Below, one piece after another: positions 1-9,452 of a stretch of DNA of 64,000 nt. Origin of the DNA: Mixophyes australis (Eukaryota > Chordata > Amphibia > Anura > Limnodynastidae); contig JAVHZZ010000006.1 in assembly GCA_036250195.1 (NCBI GenBank), positions 74,507,869 to 74,571,868 on the forward strand. Direction: 5' to 3'. The notes under the pieces were generated by a model that made no database searches, was not told the origin of the DNA, and saw only the letters and a list, made by a program, of their open reading frames with translations. Made by a program: the position numbers and the translations under genes. Every line of letters starts with the position of its first letter. Position 1 is the stretch's first letter.

Positions 1-202
1 GTTGGTTGCTATTTCCAGACAAAAAGCTGGAAGTGAGGCGGTGTCTGTGGCTAATCTTAACAAAGTGGAGATGCAGACATGAGGCCAAGGGTGGAAAGAG
101 CCCTGCTGATGAGAACTTACAGTCTACAGAGAGAGGGCAATTCTCAGACGTTATGAGCTAGTAGGAAAGGAATGGGCCTGGAACTGAAACTGGTAGAACA
201 TG

Positions 203-984
203 TGTTATGTCCATTACAATCTCACCAATAAATATTGTCCAATGCAGTTAATGTGGTTCCAACACACAACAATTTAATTTAATAGTAAAATATAGCAGAA
301 TTACAGAAAACTATGATGAAGTATAAGAAGGTACAACAAAATACAAGAAAGTGTATTGGAATACATTACGCAAGCGCCCATGGATCCAAGTACAGCTTCA
401 GTCTTGAAGTCTGCAGTCAAATAGGCTGTTACTGAGCCGGGGGCTTGCATATATACAGTTTGAGTTAACAAAAAATAGTGATGATGTCACAGTGTACACA
501 AAGATAAACTAAGGACTTTCTTCATTGTTCCAGGGTTTATGATGTTCCAGTTGAATGCTGGTCATAGGTCAGTACAAAAGAGTCCTCTCTTCAAAGGAGG
601 GGGTAACTCACTCCTACAGTTGAGCACACGTCTTGCTTGAGGGAACCAACTAAATCCAGTACAAACCAACCTATTAACATGTGCTGCATACAGTATAATA
701 GAGTATCACTCTGATATTAATCATAACTAGCGATCACAGTGTGTGATCGCTTAGTCGCTGATACTGGATTTCTTCTGGTGAAATGAGGAATAAGTTGGAA
801 CTTTATTAAATGTGAACTATTTACACATGTACGTGTGAATGTAAGGGAATTTTCAGTGCTTGCAATTGCGATTGCATAATTAACCCTTTTAAGCCATAGC
901 CTACCAATCACAATCACACAGAAAAACCATTAAAATTGTTATTTAATAATTGAAACAACTTCATCTAATTATTCAACTTCAACA
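203..984 (-). mobile_element. ERV-type LTR (3' LTR of an old minus-strand provirus)
   Basis: This 782-bp unit is about 85-90% identical by eye to 16007-16866. Read on the minus strand it starts TGTTGAAG and ends CATAACA. It contains a TATA-like stretch (plus-strand positions near 448-458, GCATATATAC) followed by the R/U5-like part. Just outside its minus-strand 5' edge lies a purine-rich run (complement of 985-996, AAAGGGTGGGCT), as expected for a polypurine tract upstream of a 3' LTR. Env-like and integrase-like sequence follows on the same strand to the right. Seen: the repeat and the purine run. Inferred: the 3' LTR role. Confidence 0.6.
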
Positions 985-2340
985 GCCCACCCTTTGAGAG
1001 TATACCTAACACTTTAACCCTTTCAAGATTGTATTGCAGTATCTCAGTAGTACATTTTATTTTCTGTGATATTTGTCTGTCTTGTATCAGCACACTGTCT
1101 GTGGATATCAGTTATTTTAGTCAGAATTTCTAAAATTACTTTAGAAAAGATATACCTCTGGAGCTAAGAGTTAACCATTTGTATGCCCTACACCCACATA
1201 TATAACATAGTGTCTGAAAGGATATAAGGCAGAATATAATATGTTACAATACACAACTATTTATTAAAGTTCTTAATGCCTAGTATTTCCATCTGTCCAA
1301 GGCAAGTCTCAACTTCTATAACCTTTGAATAGTAACCAAAAGGAACTTTCTCAACTAATACCTTCTTATATCTGTTACATAACCTAATTTATGATATCCT
1401 TCAACCTTTTAATTTCAATGCACTCTAATAATATTGATGGATTTTTCATCAACATTTTTGGGGCAGGCTATTGTCTGATCATTCAAATCAGCTTCCCAAT
1501 ACTCAAGTTTCTGTGTGTGAAAAATTCAGACTCAGCAGAGTCTACTGGGTATTGGCAAAGTCTCAAACTAGGGGACCTAGTAATATTCTATCTTCCTTCT
1601 ATTGGCCTCCCACATCATAATTTGAGTACCTCAGAAATATTTAGTGGATAGAGAACTAGTCCTACATAATTTTGTCTTTGAGGCACATGAGAGCACACCC
1701 AGCATTTAGTTTTGTCTAGTACCTTACCCACCAAAGAATGATAATGATTCTCATGGATGCTCGCCAAAATCCAAATTATTACTGGACTGGCATTACTGGA
1801 TGCACCTCTCTTCAACTATGGGGTCACAGTACTTACAGACACAATATTCTTCAGAAAATAGCCCTTCACACTGTCTCCAAGCTCCAAGGTCACCAGACCT
1901 TTTCTTTACCCTGAAACTGAATAATGTAATAGACTGGACTAATTGTATTAACAATTTCTCCTCCATCTCCACATCATCAGTATTACTACCTGAACCAGTC
2001 TCCATCACCTGATCAACATTGCAAAAATAGAATGTCCTGGAAAAAATAAGGATGGGAAAACACTGGAAAAAGTAAAACAAAGGGGATGTTGTTCGAGAAA
2101 CGGCTCCTCCATGATGAGATGATAGTCTTTGCAAAGTCCTTGGTGTTATTAACTGCAAATTTAGGTCTCCTGGAACAGATTCACAAGTATTATCCTTGGC
2201 TATATTTTGAATCATCTCCAGGTTGTTGACTTCTCTGCAGTGGATGGAACAAATTTAAATGTCTCTTTTTGCTACTTTCAGAGATGTGGTGCTGGTCGTC
2301 AACACTTGGAAAGGGCCTTCTCACGTGTCTGTTAAACAAA
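985..2340 (-). pseudogene. Decayed endogenous retrovirus env and pol 3' end
   Basis: On the minus strand, about 2323 to 2222 reads as a retroviral integrase tail: EGPFQVL, then TTSTTSLKVA, then an S-I-H-C-R block, resembling the C-terminal domain of gamma/epsilon-type Pol. It is followed by two open segments, 2215-1793 and 1815-1615. The second holds LDKTKCWVC, which resembles the conserved cysteine motif of Env surface subunits. Further minus-strand sequence to about 1250 is plausibly Env but broken. Stops and frame changes occur throughout, so nothing here is functional. The order pol, env, PPT, LTR on one strand supports a provirus. The family assignment is from motif recognition only. Confidence 0.5.
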
Positions 2341-2493
2341 TTGAGCAAAGGAAATTACAGTCCATAACATATTCTCCCAGTACAACATCATGACAGTTAG
2401 TGTATAACATATCAGGAGACAGTGTTTCGAACATCCTTTGTTGCTGTCCCCCTATTTGCTTCTCTTTATAAGATTTTGAACAGTCTCTTCATC

Positions 2494-3173
2494 TGTTACG
2501 AGCCGCGGCGGCTGGGCACTCACCTGCGTCCCGGCCGTCGCTATGGCGACCGGGACGTCACTTCCGGCCATGACCCGGCCGTTGCCGGGGCAACAGTTAG
2601 ACGCTTCAGCGCTGCGTCCCGGCAATGAGAGGAAGCCGGGCGCATGCGCTCACTGGATCCTCTAGCCTGCGGGCTGATTAATCTGCTCATTAATTAGGCA
2701 GGGGGCTGTGTCTGATTCAGAGCTAGGCTCTGATTGGTGGCCACTGATATTTAAAGCAATGAGGTCTGCTGCCTCATTGCCGGTTATAGCTTCTGCTACC
2801 CAGTCTGCTGACCTGCCTTGTTCCTGTTCGTGTCTATTGAACTTCTACTGATCTCCCGTGTATGACCCTTGGCTTGGATTTGGACTTCGCTTGTGTATCC
2901 CGTGACCCTGACCTCTGGCCTGTTTACCATTTCTCCTGTTTTGCCTGTGACCCTTGACCCCGGCTTGTTTACTGGAACTGCAACCTGCTGCCGGCCCTTG
3001 ACCTCTGCGTGGACCTCACTCCGCTGGCCTGGGTTCTCCCCAGCCGGTACACACTTCACGATCGTCTGTCAGTCTGCAGCCCAGTCTGTCCCCACCATCA
3101 GGGGCTTCAGTGAACACCTGATTGACAGAGTAGACTCCGGGTTGTGTTGTGCAGGCTGGAGGGGTTCCTAACA
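2494..3173 (+). mobile_element. Solo LTR, family A copy 1
   Basis: A 680-bp GC-rich unit begins TGTTACGAGCC and ends CCTAACA. It is flanked by a perfect 5-bp duplication TCATC (2489-2493 and 3174-3178), diagnostic of LTR-retroelement integration. A TATA-like TATTTAAAG lies near 2750. It is homologous to 57119-57810. No internal region is present, so it is a solo LTR left by LTR-LTR recombination. It sits inside the old minus-strand provirus, so it is younger than that element. Confidence 0.85.
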
Positions 3174-3376
3174 TCATCATTACATTTTAACTCATCTTGG
3201 GAATCTACCATCAAGTGAGGTTGCTGGTCAAAAGTATTTCAAAAGGTGTGTCACTCACCGGACTGTGAGTGCTACTTCTCGTGTATTCAGGAACCGTGGC
3301 CGTCCACCATCCTGAGGGTCTGCGCATGTGCAGCCCTTTCAAGCCTTCAGTTCCTGTTGCTTTTAGTTAATTGGCT

Positions 3377-3434
3377 GATCAGGCAACACTCCCTATTTAA
3401 AGCACCTGTGGTCAATACCTCGTTGCCTGATCTT
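3377..3434 (+). promoter_or_regulatory. Element 1 core promoter and self-primer at predicted RNA 5' end
   Basis: The TATA box CTATTTAAAG (3393-3402) is followed 32 bp later by GCCTGATCTT (3425-3434), where transcription should start. This 10-mer is the exact reverse complement of AAGATCAGGC just inside the LTR (5132-5141). An 11-bp inverted repeat, GATCAGGCAAC (3377-3387) and GTTGCCTGATC (3422-3432), brackets the TATA box. The same arrangement recurs in the 3' LTR (TATA 9530-9539, 10-mer 9562-9571). The start site is inferred from TATA spacing. Confidence 0.7.
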
Positions 3435-3519
3435 GGAGTCTCATTCCCCATGAGCCTCTGAAGGTGTTCCTGTGTTTCCTCGTGTATTCAGCCCAGCTGA
3501 TTTCTGTGGTTTCCAGACC

Positions 3520-4125
3520 ACTTCAACTCTCCTGTGTTCATCGTGTCTGCAACCAGCTGATTCCTATCCGCTGCCTCCATTGCTTCTACAGAGTTCCTGC
3601 TCACTTCAACTCTCCCGTGTTCATCGTGTCTGCAACCAGCTGATTCCTATCCGCTGCCTCCGTTGCTTCTACCGAGTTCCTGCTCACTTCAACTCTCCTG
3701 TGTTCATCGTGTCTGCAACCAGCTGATTCCTATCCGCTGCCTCCGTTGCTTCTACAGAGTTCCTGCTCACTTCAACTCTCCTGTGTTCATCGTGTCTGCA
3801 GCCAGCTGATTCCTATCCACTGCCTCCGTTGCTTCTACAGAGTTCCTGCTCACTTCAACTCTCCCGTGTTCATCGTGTCTGCAGCCAGCTGATTCCTATC
3901 CGCTGCCTCCGTTGCTTCTACAGAGTTCCTGCTCACTTCAACTCTCCTGTGTTCATCGTGTCTGCAGCCAGCTGATTCCTATGCGCTGCCTCCGTTGCTT
4001 TTACAGAGTTCCTGCTCACTTCAACTCTCCCGTGTTCATCGTGTCTGCAGCCAGCTGATTCCTATCCGCTGCCTCCGTTGCTTCTACAGAGTTCCTGCTC
4101 ACTTCAACTCTCCTGTGTTCATCGG
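3520..4125 (+). repeat. 83-bp tandem array in 5' LTR (7 units)
   Basis: Exact 83-bp periodicity: the CAGCTGATTCC landmark falls at 3554, 3637, 3720, 3803, 3886, 3969 and 4052. Each unit carries a short inverted repeat AGAGTT...AACTCT with a 12-nt loop, so the RNA could form a row of small hairpins. The 3' LTR holds eight units. Confidence 0.95.
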
Positions 4126-4640
4126 GTCAGCGCTCCATTGCTCTTATCTCTGCTACTGGATATCAGACCGCCTCAACTCTCCCGTGTTCTTCACGTTCCA
4201 GTTCCTCTTACTACTGCTTCCAGAGTATTGCCTCGTTCATGCTGGTTTACCTGCGGTGCGCTGCACCAACCTGATTACCGCTTCCACCTTCCAGTGGTCT
4301 CTCCTCCTGCCGGCCTTCAGCCGTTCAGGTATCTCTGCACGTCTCTCTGACAGCCTGCTCTCCTGAACCGCGGTATGCATACTTCTCATTGACCTTGCTT
4401 GTGTATTGCATATCTAGCTGGACTGAGTTGTGTTCTCCTCCGGAGTCTCCTATCCACTGAGACTATTGCTACCATTGACTTTGTTCCCTATTGTCTGGAT
4501 AGTTATTGTGACTTTGTATATGTAGCAGTGCTGCTCAGTTATCATTGTATTGTGGATATCATCGTGGAATCAAGTTCTGTGTGCCCGTGTATACTCTGCA
4601 TTGCATTCATCTCCTCATGCCCCTCCTCACATATATATTG

Positions 4641-4907
4641 CAGTGGTACAACTTGCTATATGCAGACCACTGACTCCTGTTCCCTGTGACACCAGTTTCA
4701 AGTTTCCTCTCACATAAGCAGTGGTAAAACTTGCTAACGCAGACCACTGACTTCCCTGTTACCTACCTTCACCTGGATTCCATTCCTTCACCTAGACAGC
4801 GGTACAACTTGCTATACGCAGACCGCTGACTCTCACCACCTCCTCGCTACTCCTGGACATTCCTCCTCACTATAGCAGTGGTACAACTTGCTATACGCAG
4901 ACCACTG
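4641..4907 (+). repeat. Four copies of a conserved hairpin motif in U5
   Basis: Copies lie at 4641-4672, 4719-4749, 4797-4828 and 4876-4907. Each has a 5' arm CAGTGGT, a loop of about 18 nt containing ACTTGC and GCAG, and a 3' arm ACCACTG. In the third copy both arms change together (CAGCGGT with ACCGCTG), keeping pairing. The same motif occurs at 10873, 10951, 11029 and 11108 in the 3' LTR and twice in each LTR of element 2. This suggests a selected RNA structure; the function is unknown. Confidence 0.85.
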
Positions 4908-5131
4908 ACTATCCTCACGTTTACTTGTCCATCTAGCTCCTCGTGTACAGTCATCTACCCATTACCAGTGCTGCTAGTCATAGACTTTCCTCGAGCATTC
5001 TCTCACCATCTGCTGTTTCTCTTGTTCCATTGTCACCCTGCTACCAAAGTACCATATTACCAACTATACTACTCTGGTAAGTCCATTATCTGGTGATATC
5101 CTGGGTAAAGACCCCTAGTGCCCGTGACAGT

Positions 5132-5141
5132 AAGATCAGGC
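5132..5141 (+). promoter_or_regulatory. Self-priming primer-binding site, element 1
   Basis: AAGATCAGGC begins 2 nt after the LTR end. It does not start with TGG as a tRNA-complementary PBS should. Instead it is the perfect complement of the predicted first bases of the element's own RNA (GCCTGATCTT, 3425-3434). The arrangement matches self-primed reverse transcription known from Tf1. It ends one base before the gag start codon. Confidence 0.75.
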
Positions 5142-5142
5142 C

Positions 5143-6075
5143 ATGACAGACCCAGATGCGGAACCTACAGCTAAAGAGATGCTGCAGCATCTGGTTACCC
5201 GTATGGAACAACAGGATGCTTGCCAACAACTTTTGCTGCAATGTTACCAGGCGTTAGCCTCCCAAGGAACGTCTGTGCAAAATATCACAGCTACTGTTGC
5301 TGCTCCTGTGCTTTCCTCCGTTTCCCCAGTGCCATCCCAAGTGTCTACGGCTTCTACGCTTCACCTGCCTACTCCGTTAAAGTATGATGGAGACCCCAAA
5401 ACATGCAGGGGTTTTCTAAATCAATGCTCAGTTCATTTTGAGCTCCAACCTCAAAATTTCTCTACTCATCGTTCCAGAGTGGCCTATCTCATTTCCTTGT
5501 TTTCCGGACAAGCTCTCGCATGGGCTTCCCCTCTGTGGGAAAGAAATGATCCATTATTACAAGATAGTGCCAAATTTATTTCCACGTTCCGAAGTGTATT
5601 TGATGAACCAGGTCGTGTTATTTCCGCTGCATCCAGCATCCTCCGTCTACGTCAGGGTTCTCGTACAGTAGGCCAGTACGTCATTCAATTTAGGATATTA
5701 GCCTCTGAACTTCAGTGGAACACTGAAGCGTTAATTGCCGCCTTCTGGCAGGGACTTTCTGATAAAACTAAAGATGCACTGACTACTCAAGAATTACCTA
5801 CTTCTTTAGAAGATTTGATTTCTCTTTGCCACCGTGTAGACATGAGATTTCGTGAAAGAGAGTCTGAGAAAACAACTTCAGTTAAAGCACCTCTTCGCTC
5901 AAGTCCTCAACTTCGCCCAGCTTCATCTCCGGTGATACCCATGGAGATAGGTCGCTCCAAATTAACTTCAGAAGAGAGGGACCGAAGAGTAAAAAATAGA
6001 CTTTGTATCTATTGTGCTGATTCCACGCATATGCTCAATTCATGCCCTAAAAAATCGGGAAATGCCAGGCCCTAA
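5143..6075 (+). CDS. gag: Gag polyprotein, element 1 (intact)
   Basis: This 310-residue structural protein of the retrotransposon particle is open from ATG to TAA. Its N-terminal helical part is followed by a capsid-like block of the Ty3/sushi retrotransposon-gag family (motifs DGDPKTCRGFLNQC and FSGQALAWASPLW, about residues 85-135). A CCHC zinc knuckle lies near the C-terminus (C288, C291, H296, C301), which should bind the RNA genome. The ATG lies 14 bp past the 5' LTR. The last codons overlap the frameshift signal at 6057-6117 that gives access to pol. The element 2 homologue (25431-26360) is close in sequence and also intact. A nuclear or cytoplasmic site of assembly cannot be told from sequence. 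Confidence 0.93.
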   Translation: MTDPDAEPTAKEMLQHLVTRMEQQDACQQLLLQCYQALASQGTSVQNITATVAAPVLSSVSPVPSQVSTASTLHLPTPLKYDGDPKTCRGFLNQCSVHFELQPQNFSTHRSRVAYLISLFSGQALAWASPLWERNDPLLQDSAKFISTFRSVFDEPGRVISAASSILRLRQGSRTVGQYVIQFRILASELQWNTEALIAAFWQGLSDKTKDALTTQELPTSLEDLISLCHRVDMRFRERESEKTTSVKAPLRSSPQLRPASSPVIPMEIGRSKLTSEERDRRVKNRLCIYCADSTHMLNSCPKKSGNARP

Positions 6076-6118
6076 CCAGTTCTGGAGAGGTGAAGTTAGG
6101 GTCCCTGGAGTCCTCTCT
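6057..6118 (+). promoter_or_regulatory. -1 ribosomal frameshift signal (GGGAAAT plus pseudoknot), element 1
   Basis: GGGAAAT (6057-6063) lies in gag frame as tcG GGA AAT, the canonical X XXY YYZ form, 9 nt before the gag stop. Slipping back one base enters the pol frame exactly. After a 6-nt spacer, CCCTAAC (6070-6076) pairs with GTTAGGG (6095-6101). The loop GAGAGG (6085-6090) can pair with CCTCTC (6112-6117), giving an H-type pseudoknot. All parts recur in element 2 (26342-26403). The related gene PEG10, of sushi-ichi origin, uses GGGAAAC. Confidence 0.8.
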
Positions 6119-9100
6119 ATGTTCTACGAAATTAAAAGTTTGTGCTTTTGATGTTACAGTTTCCTTTGCTACCAAATCCTTTAAGTCCCAAGCACTTATT
6201 GACTCTGGAGCTGCGGGAAACTTTATTTCTAAATCCCTCGTGAATCAATGGTCCCTACCAGTGATTACTTTGAAGACACCTATTACTGTGACTGCTATCG
6301 ATGGATCACGCATTATTAATGGTCTCATCACCCAGAGTACGTCTCCAGTAACCCTTCAAATTGGTGTATTACACCAAGAAGAAATTTCATTTTTAATTCT
6401 TCCTGTTACTACAAGTCCGATTGTATTAGGCCTTCCATGGCTTCAACGTCACTCTCCCCAGATTGACTGGCACACTCCTCAAGTTACGTCTTGGGGAACT
6501 GAATGTCATCATCGTTGTCTCTCTCAAGTCGTTCCTCTTAAAATACAGCAATCCTCCATTTCACCTTCCTCACCGGGACTTCCTCCTCAGTATGCTTCGT
6601 TTGCCGATGTATTTGATAAAACTCAGTCTGAACGTCTTCCTCCTCATCGTTCGTGGGACTGTCCGATCGATCTTCTACCTGGCAAGACTCCTCCCAGGGG
6701 TCGTGTGTATCCACTTTCGTTACCTGAAACTCAAGCTACATCTGAATACATCCAAGAGAATCTCCAGCGAGGATTTATTCGACCTTCTACCTCTCCCGCT
6801 GGAGCCGGGTTTTTCTTTGTAAAAAAGAAGGATGGATCATTACGCCCCTGCATAGATTTCCGTGGACTTAATGCCATAACTATCAAAAATCGGTATCCCA
6901 TTCCACTTATTACTGAGTTATTTGATCGTATTAAGGGAGCTCGGATCTTTACCAAGTTGGATCTTCGTGGTGCCTACAATTTAATTAGAATCAGGTCCGG
7001 TGACGAATGGAAGACAGCTTTCAACACCAGAGATGGGCATTATGAATACTTAGTAATGCCCTTCGGGTTATGTAATGCTCCCGCTGTTTTCCAGGGTTTC
7101 ATTAATGAGATCTTCCGGGACTTGTTATATGTTTGTGTCGTCGTCTATCTGGACGACATATTGATCTTTTCACAGGACCTGCCTTCTCATCATCAACATG
7201 TGGCAGAAGTCCTTTCCAGACTCCGGAAAAATTCATTATTCTGCAAGTTAGAAAAATGTTCATTCGAGTTGCCCCAGATTCCATTTCTGGGATATATTGT
7301 CTCCGGAGTTGGTCTTCAGATGGATCCAGAAAAGGTGAATGCTGTGTTACATTGGCCTCAGCCAACTACTCTTCGTGCAATTCAGCGTTTTTTAGGTTTT
7401 GCCAATTACTATAGACGCTTCATTCAAGATTTCTCCTCGATTGCATCTCCTATTGTGGCCCTAACTCGTAAAGGGGCCAATACTAAGCAATGGTCCTCTG
7501 AGGCTCTTCAAGCCTTCCAGTTTCTTAAAGAGTCCTTCTCCTCTGCTCCTATTCTTCGACAGCCTGATGTGACGCTTCCCTTCTTCCTAGAGGTAGATGC
7601 CTCTAATGTTGGTTTAGGAGCCATTCTCTCCCAAAGATCGGAGCAACAAAAATTCCATCCTTGTGCCTTTTACTCTCGGGGTCTTCTGCCTGCGGAGAAG
7701 AATTACACCATCGGGGACAAGGAGTTGCTGGCTATTAAAGTAGCATTAGAGGAGTGGAGATACTTGTTGGAGGGAGCTCGTCATCCTGTGACAATTTTTA
7801 CTGATCATAAGAATTTGTCATATTTACAGTCTGCTCAATGTTTGAATCCTCGTCAAGCAAGATGGTCTCTTTTCTTTTCTCGTTTTGAACTAATCATAAC
7901 CTTCAAACCAGCTGCAAAGAACAAAAAAGCAGACGCTCTATCTCGAGCTTTTGTGACGTCCTCTGACATTGAAGATGGTCCCAACCACTCTATATTAGAC
8001 CCCAAATGTGTTTCTCTGGCTGCTTCTTCCACTAAGGTGCTACCATTTGGGAAAACCCTTGTGCCTCATGCTCTTAGGAAGAAAATCCTTTCGTGGTTTC
8101 ACTCTTCTCGTTTTTCTGGACACTCTGGTGAACGCAAGACCTTTGAAATTCTTTCTCGAAGTTACTGGTGGCCTTCTATGAGGAGAGATGTCAAAGATTT
8201 TGTAGCTGCATGTGAATTGTGTTCCCAGTTCAAGACTTCCCGCAGAACTCCAGCGGGTTTGCTTCAACCACTACCCATTCCGTCCAAGCCATGGACCCAT
8301 ATTAGTATGGACTTTGTTACTGATCTTCCTCCTAGTAAAAACTGCAATACTATTTGGGTAGTGGTGGACAGATTTTCAAAGATGGCGCATTTCGTTCCCT
8401 TGACTGGTTTGCCTTCTTCTTCTACTCTGGCTGAGCATTTCATCAAAGAAATCTTCCGTATTCATGGATGTCCGTCCGAGATTGTTTTAGATAGAGGAGT
8501 ACAATTCGTTTCCAGATTCTGGCGGGCCCTCTGTAAGACCTTGGGCATACGATTATCACTCTCATCCTCCTACCATCCTCAATCAAACGGACAAGCCGAA
8601 AGGGTCAATCAAGATCTTGAGACTTTTATAAGGATGTTCTCGTCAGCCAATCAAGACAACTGGGTAGAATTGCTTCCATAGGCTGAATTCGCTCATAACA
8701 ACATGTACCATGAGTCATCTTCTAAAACTCCATTCTTTGTGGTTTACGGTCACCATCCGTCTTTTCCGGAATTTCCTGCCCTCCCTCCCACCCAAGTTCC
8801 TGCTGTAAAGACTGTTTGCCAAACCTTCAAAAATATTTGGTCTCAGGTCAAAACCTGTTTAAAGAAGACATCTGCCAGATATAAGTCTTTTGCAGATAAA
8901 AAGAGACGGGCTATTCCACCACTGAAAATCGGAGATCGTGTTTGGTTATCAACCAAAAATATTCGTTTGAAGGTCCCATCTATGAAGTTCGCTCCTCGTT
9001 TTATTGGTCCGTATAGGATCATTCAAGTGATAAATCCAGTTTGTTTCAAACTTCTACTTCCTAAGAACCTTCGTATTTCCAATGCCTTCCATGTGTCTTT

Positions 9101-9452
9101 GCTCAAACCTCTTATCATCAACCGTTTCTCGGTCCCTCCTTCAGTACCTCGGCCAGTTCAGATTCATCAAGAGGAGGACTTTGAGATTACTCACATATTG
9201 AATGCAAAAATTTTGCGAGGAGTTCTTCGTTTCCTCGTTCATTGGAAGGGCTTTGGTCCTGAGGAGCGTTCATGGATCAAAGCAGAAGATCTCAACGCTC
9301 CAGCTCTTCTTAAGAAGTTTTATTCCAAGTTTCCGGACAAACCCGGTTCCAGGTGTTCTGTGCCCACCTTTAAAAGGGGGGGTACTGTCACTCACCGGAC
9401 TGTGAGTGCTACTTCTCGTGTATTCAGGAACCGTGGCCGTCCATCATCCTGA
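6063..9452 (+). pseudogene. pol: Pol polyprotein, element 1 (single nonsense codon)
   Basis: Pol is entered by -1 frameshift and has no good ATG of its own. Counting from the GTG at 6090, protease has DSGA at 38-41 and a VLGLPWL motif. RT has PCIDFRGLN, FGLCNAP and catalytic YLDD at 353-356. RNase H shows DAS, KELLAI and TDH. Integrase has an HHCC-type zinc region and D741, D801, E837 with 35 residues between the last two, then a GPY motif (near 9005). A chromodomain lies at about 9190-9340 (LVHWKGF, SWIKAEDL), which should target insertion to marked chromatin. TAG at 8679-8681 stops translation after the integrase core, where element 2 has a sense codon. The frame then stays open to 9452, ending inside the 3' LTR. 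Confidence 0.92.
9372..9385 (+). promoter_or_regulatory. Polypurine tract, element 1
   Basis: AAAAGGGGGGG (9372-9382) followed by TAC directly precedes the 3' LTR at 9386. Position and composition are those of the plus-strand primer of LTR retroelements. It is also coding for the Pol C-terminus (KRGG). The equivalent is deleted in element 2. Confidence 0.85.

Larger units (their letters stand above)
3249..5129 (+). repeat. 5' LTR of element 1
   Basis: The LTR is 1881 bp, TGTCAC...GTGACA. U3 is short (about 175 bp), with TATA box CTATTTAAAG at 3393-3402. The predicted RNA start is near 3425. R/U5 is very long and holds seven 83-bp tandem units (about 3520-4125) and four copies of a hairpin motif (4641-4907). 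Gag starts only 14 bp beyond the LTR, so nearly the whole leader (about 1.7 kb) is LTR-encoded. Open frames inside it (for example 3995-4366) are products of the tandem repeats and are not genes. Confidence 0.92.

Noticed and set aside
1391..1651. Plus-strand open frame of 86 codons
   Set aside because: The env-like sequence is on the opposite strand here; this frame is a shadow.
3995..4366. Open frame of 123 codons, repeated at 10227-10598
   Set aside because: It lies in the LTR tandem array; the peptide is a translation of the 83-bp repeat, with no start context or domain.
5130..5150. tRNA-type primer-binding site
   Set aside because: No TGG-initiated complement to a tRNA 3' end is present after either 5' LTR; the self-complementary site explains the region better.
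6049..6054. A6 run as frameshift site in element 1
   Set aside because: It is not in X XXY YYZ phase with gag, and element 2 reads AAGAAG here, whereas GGGAAAT is conserved in both.
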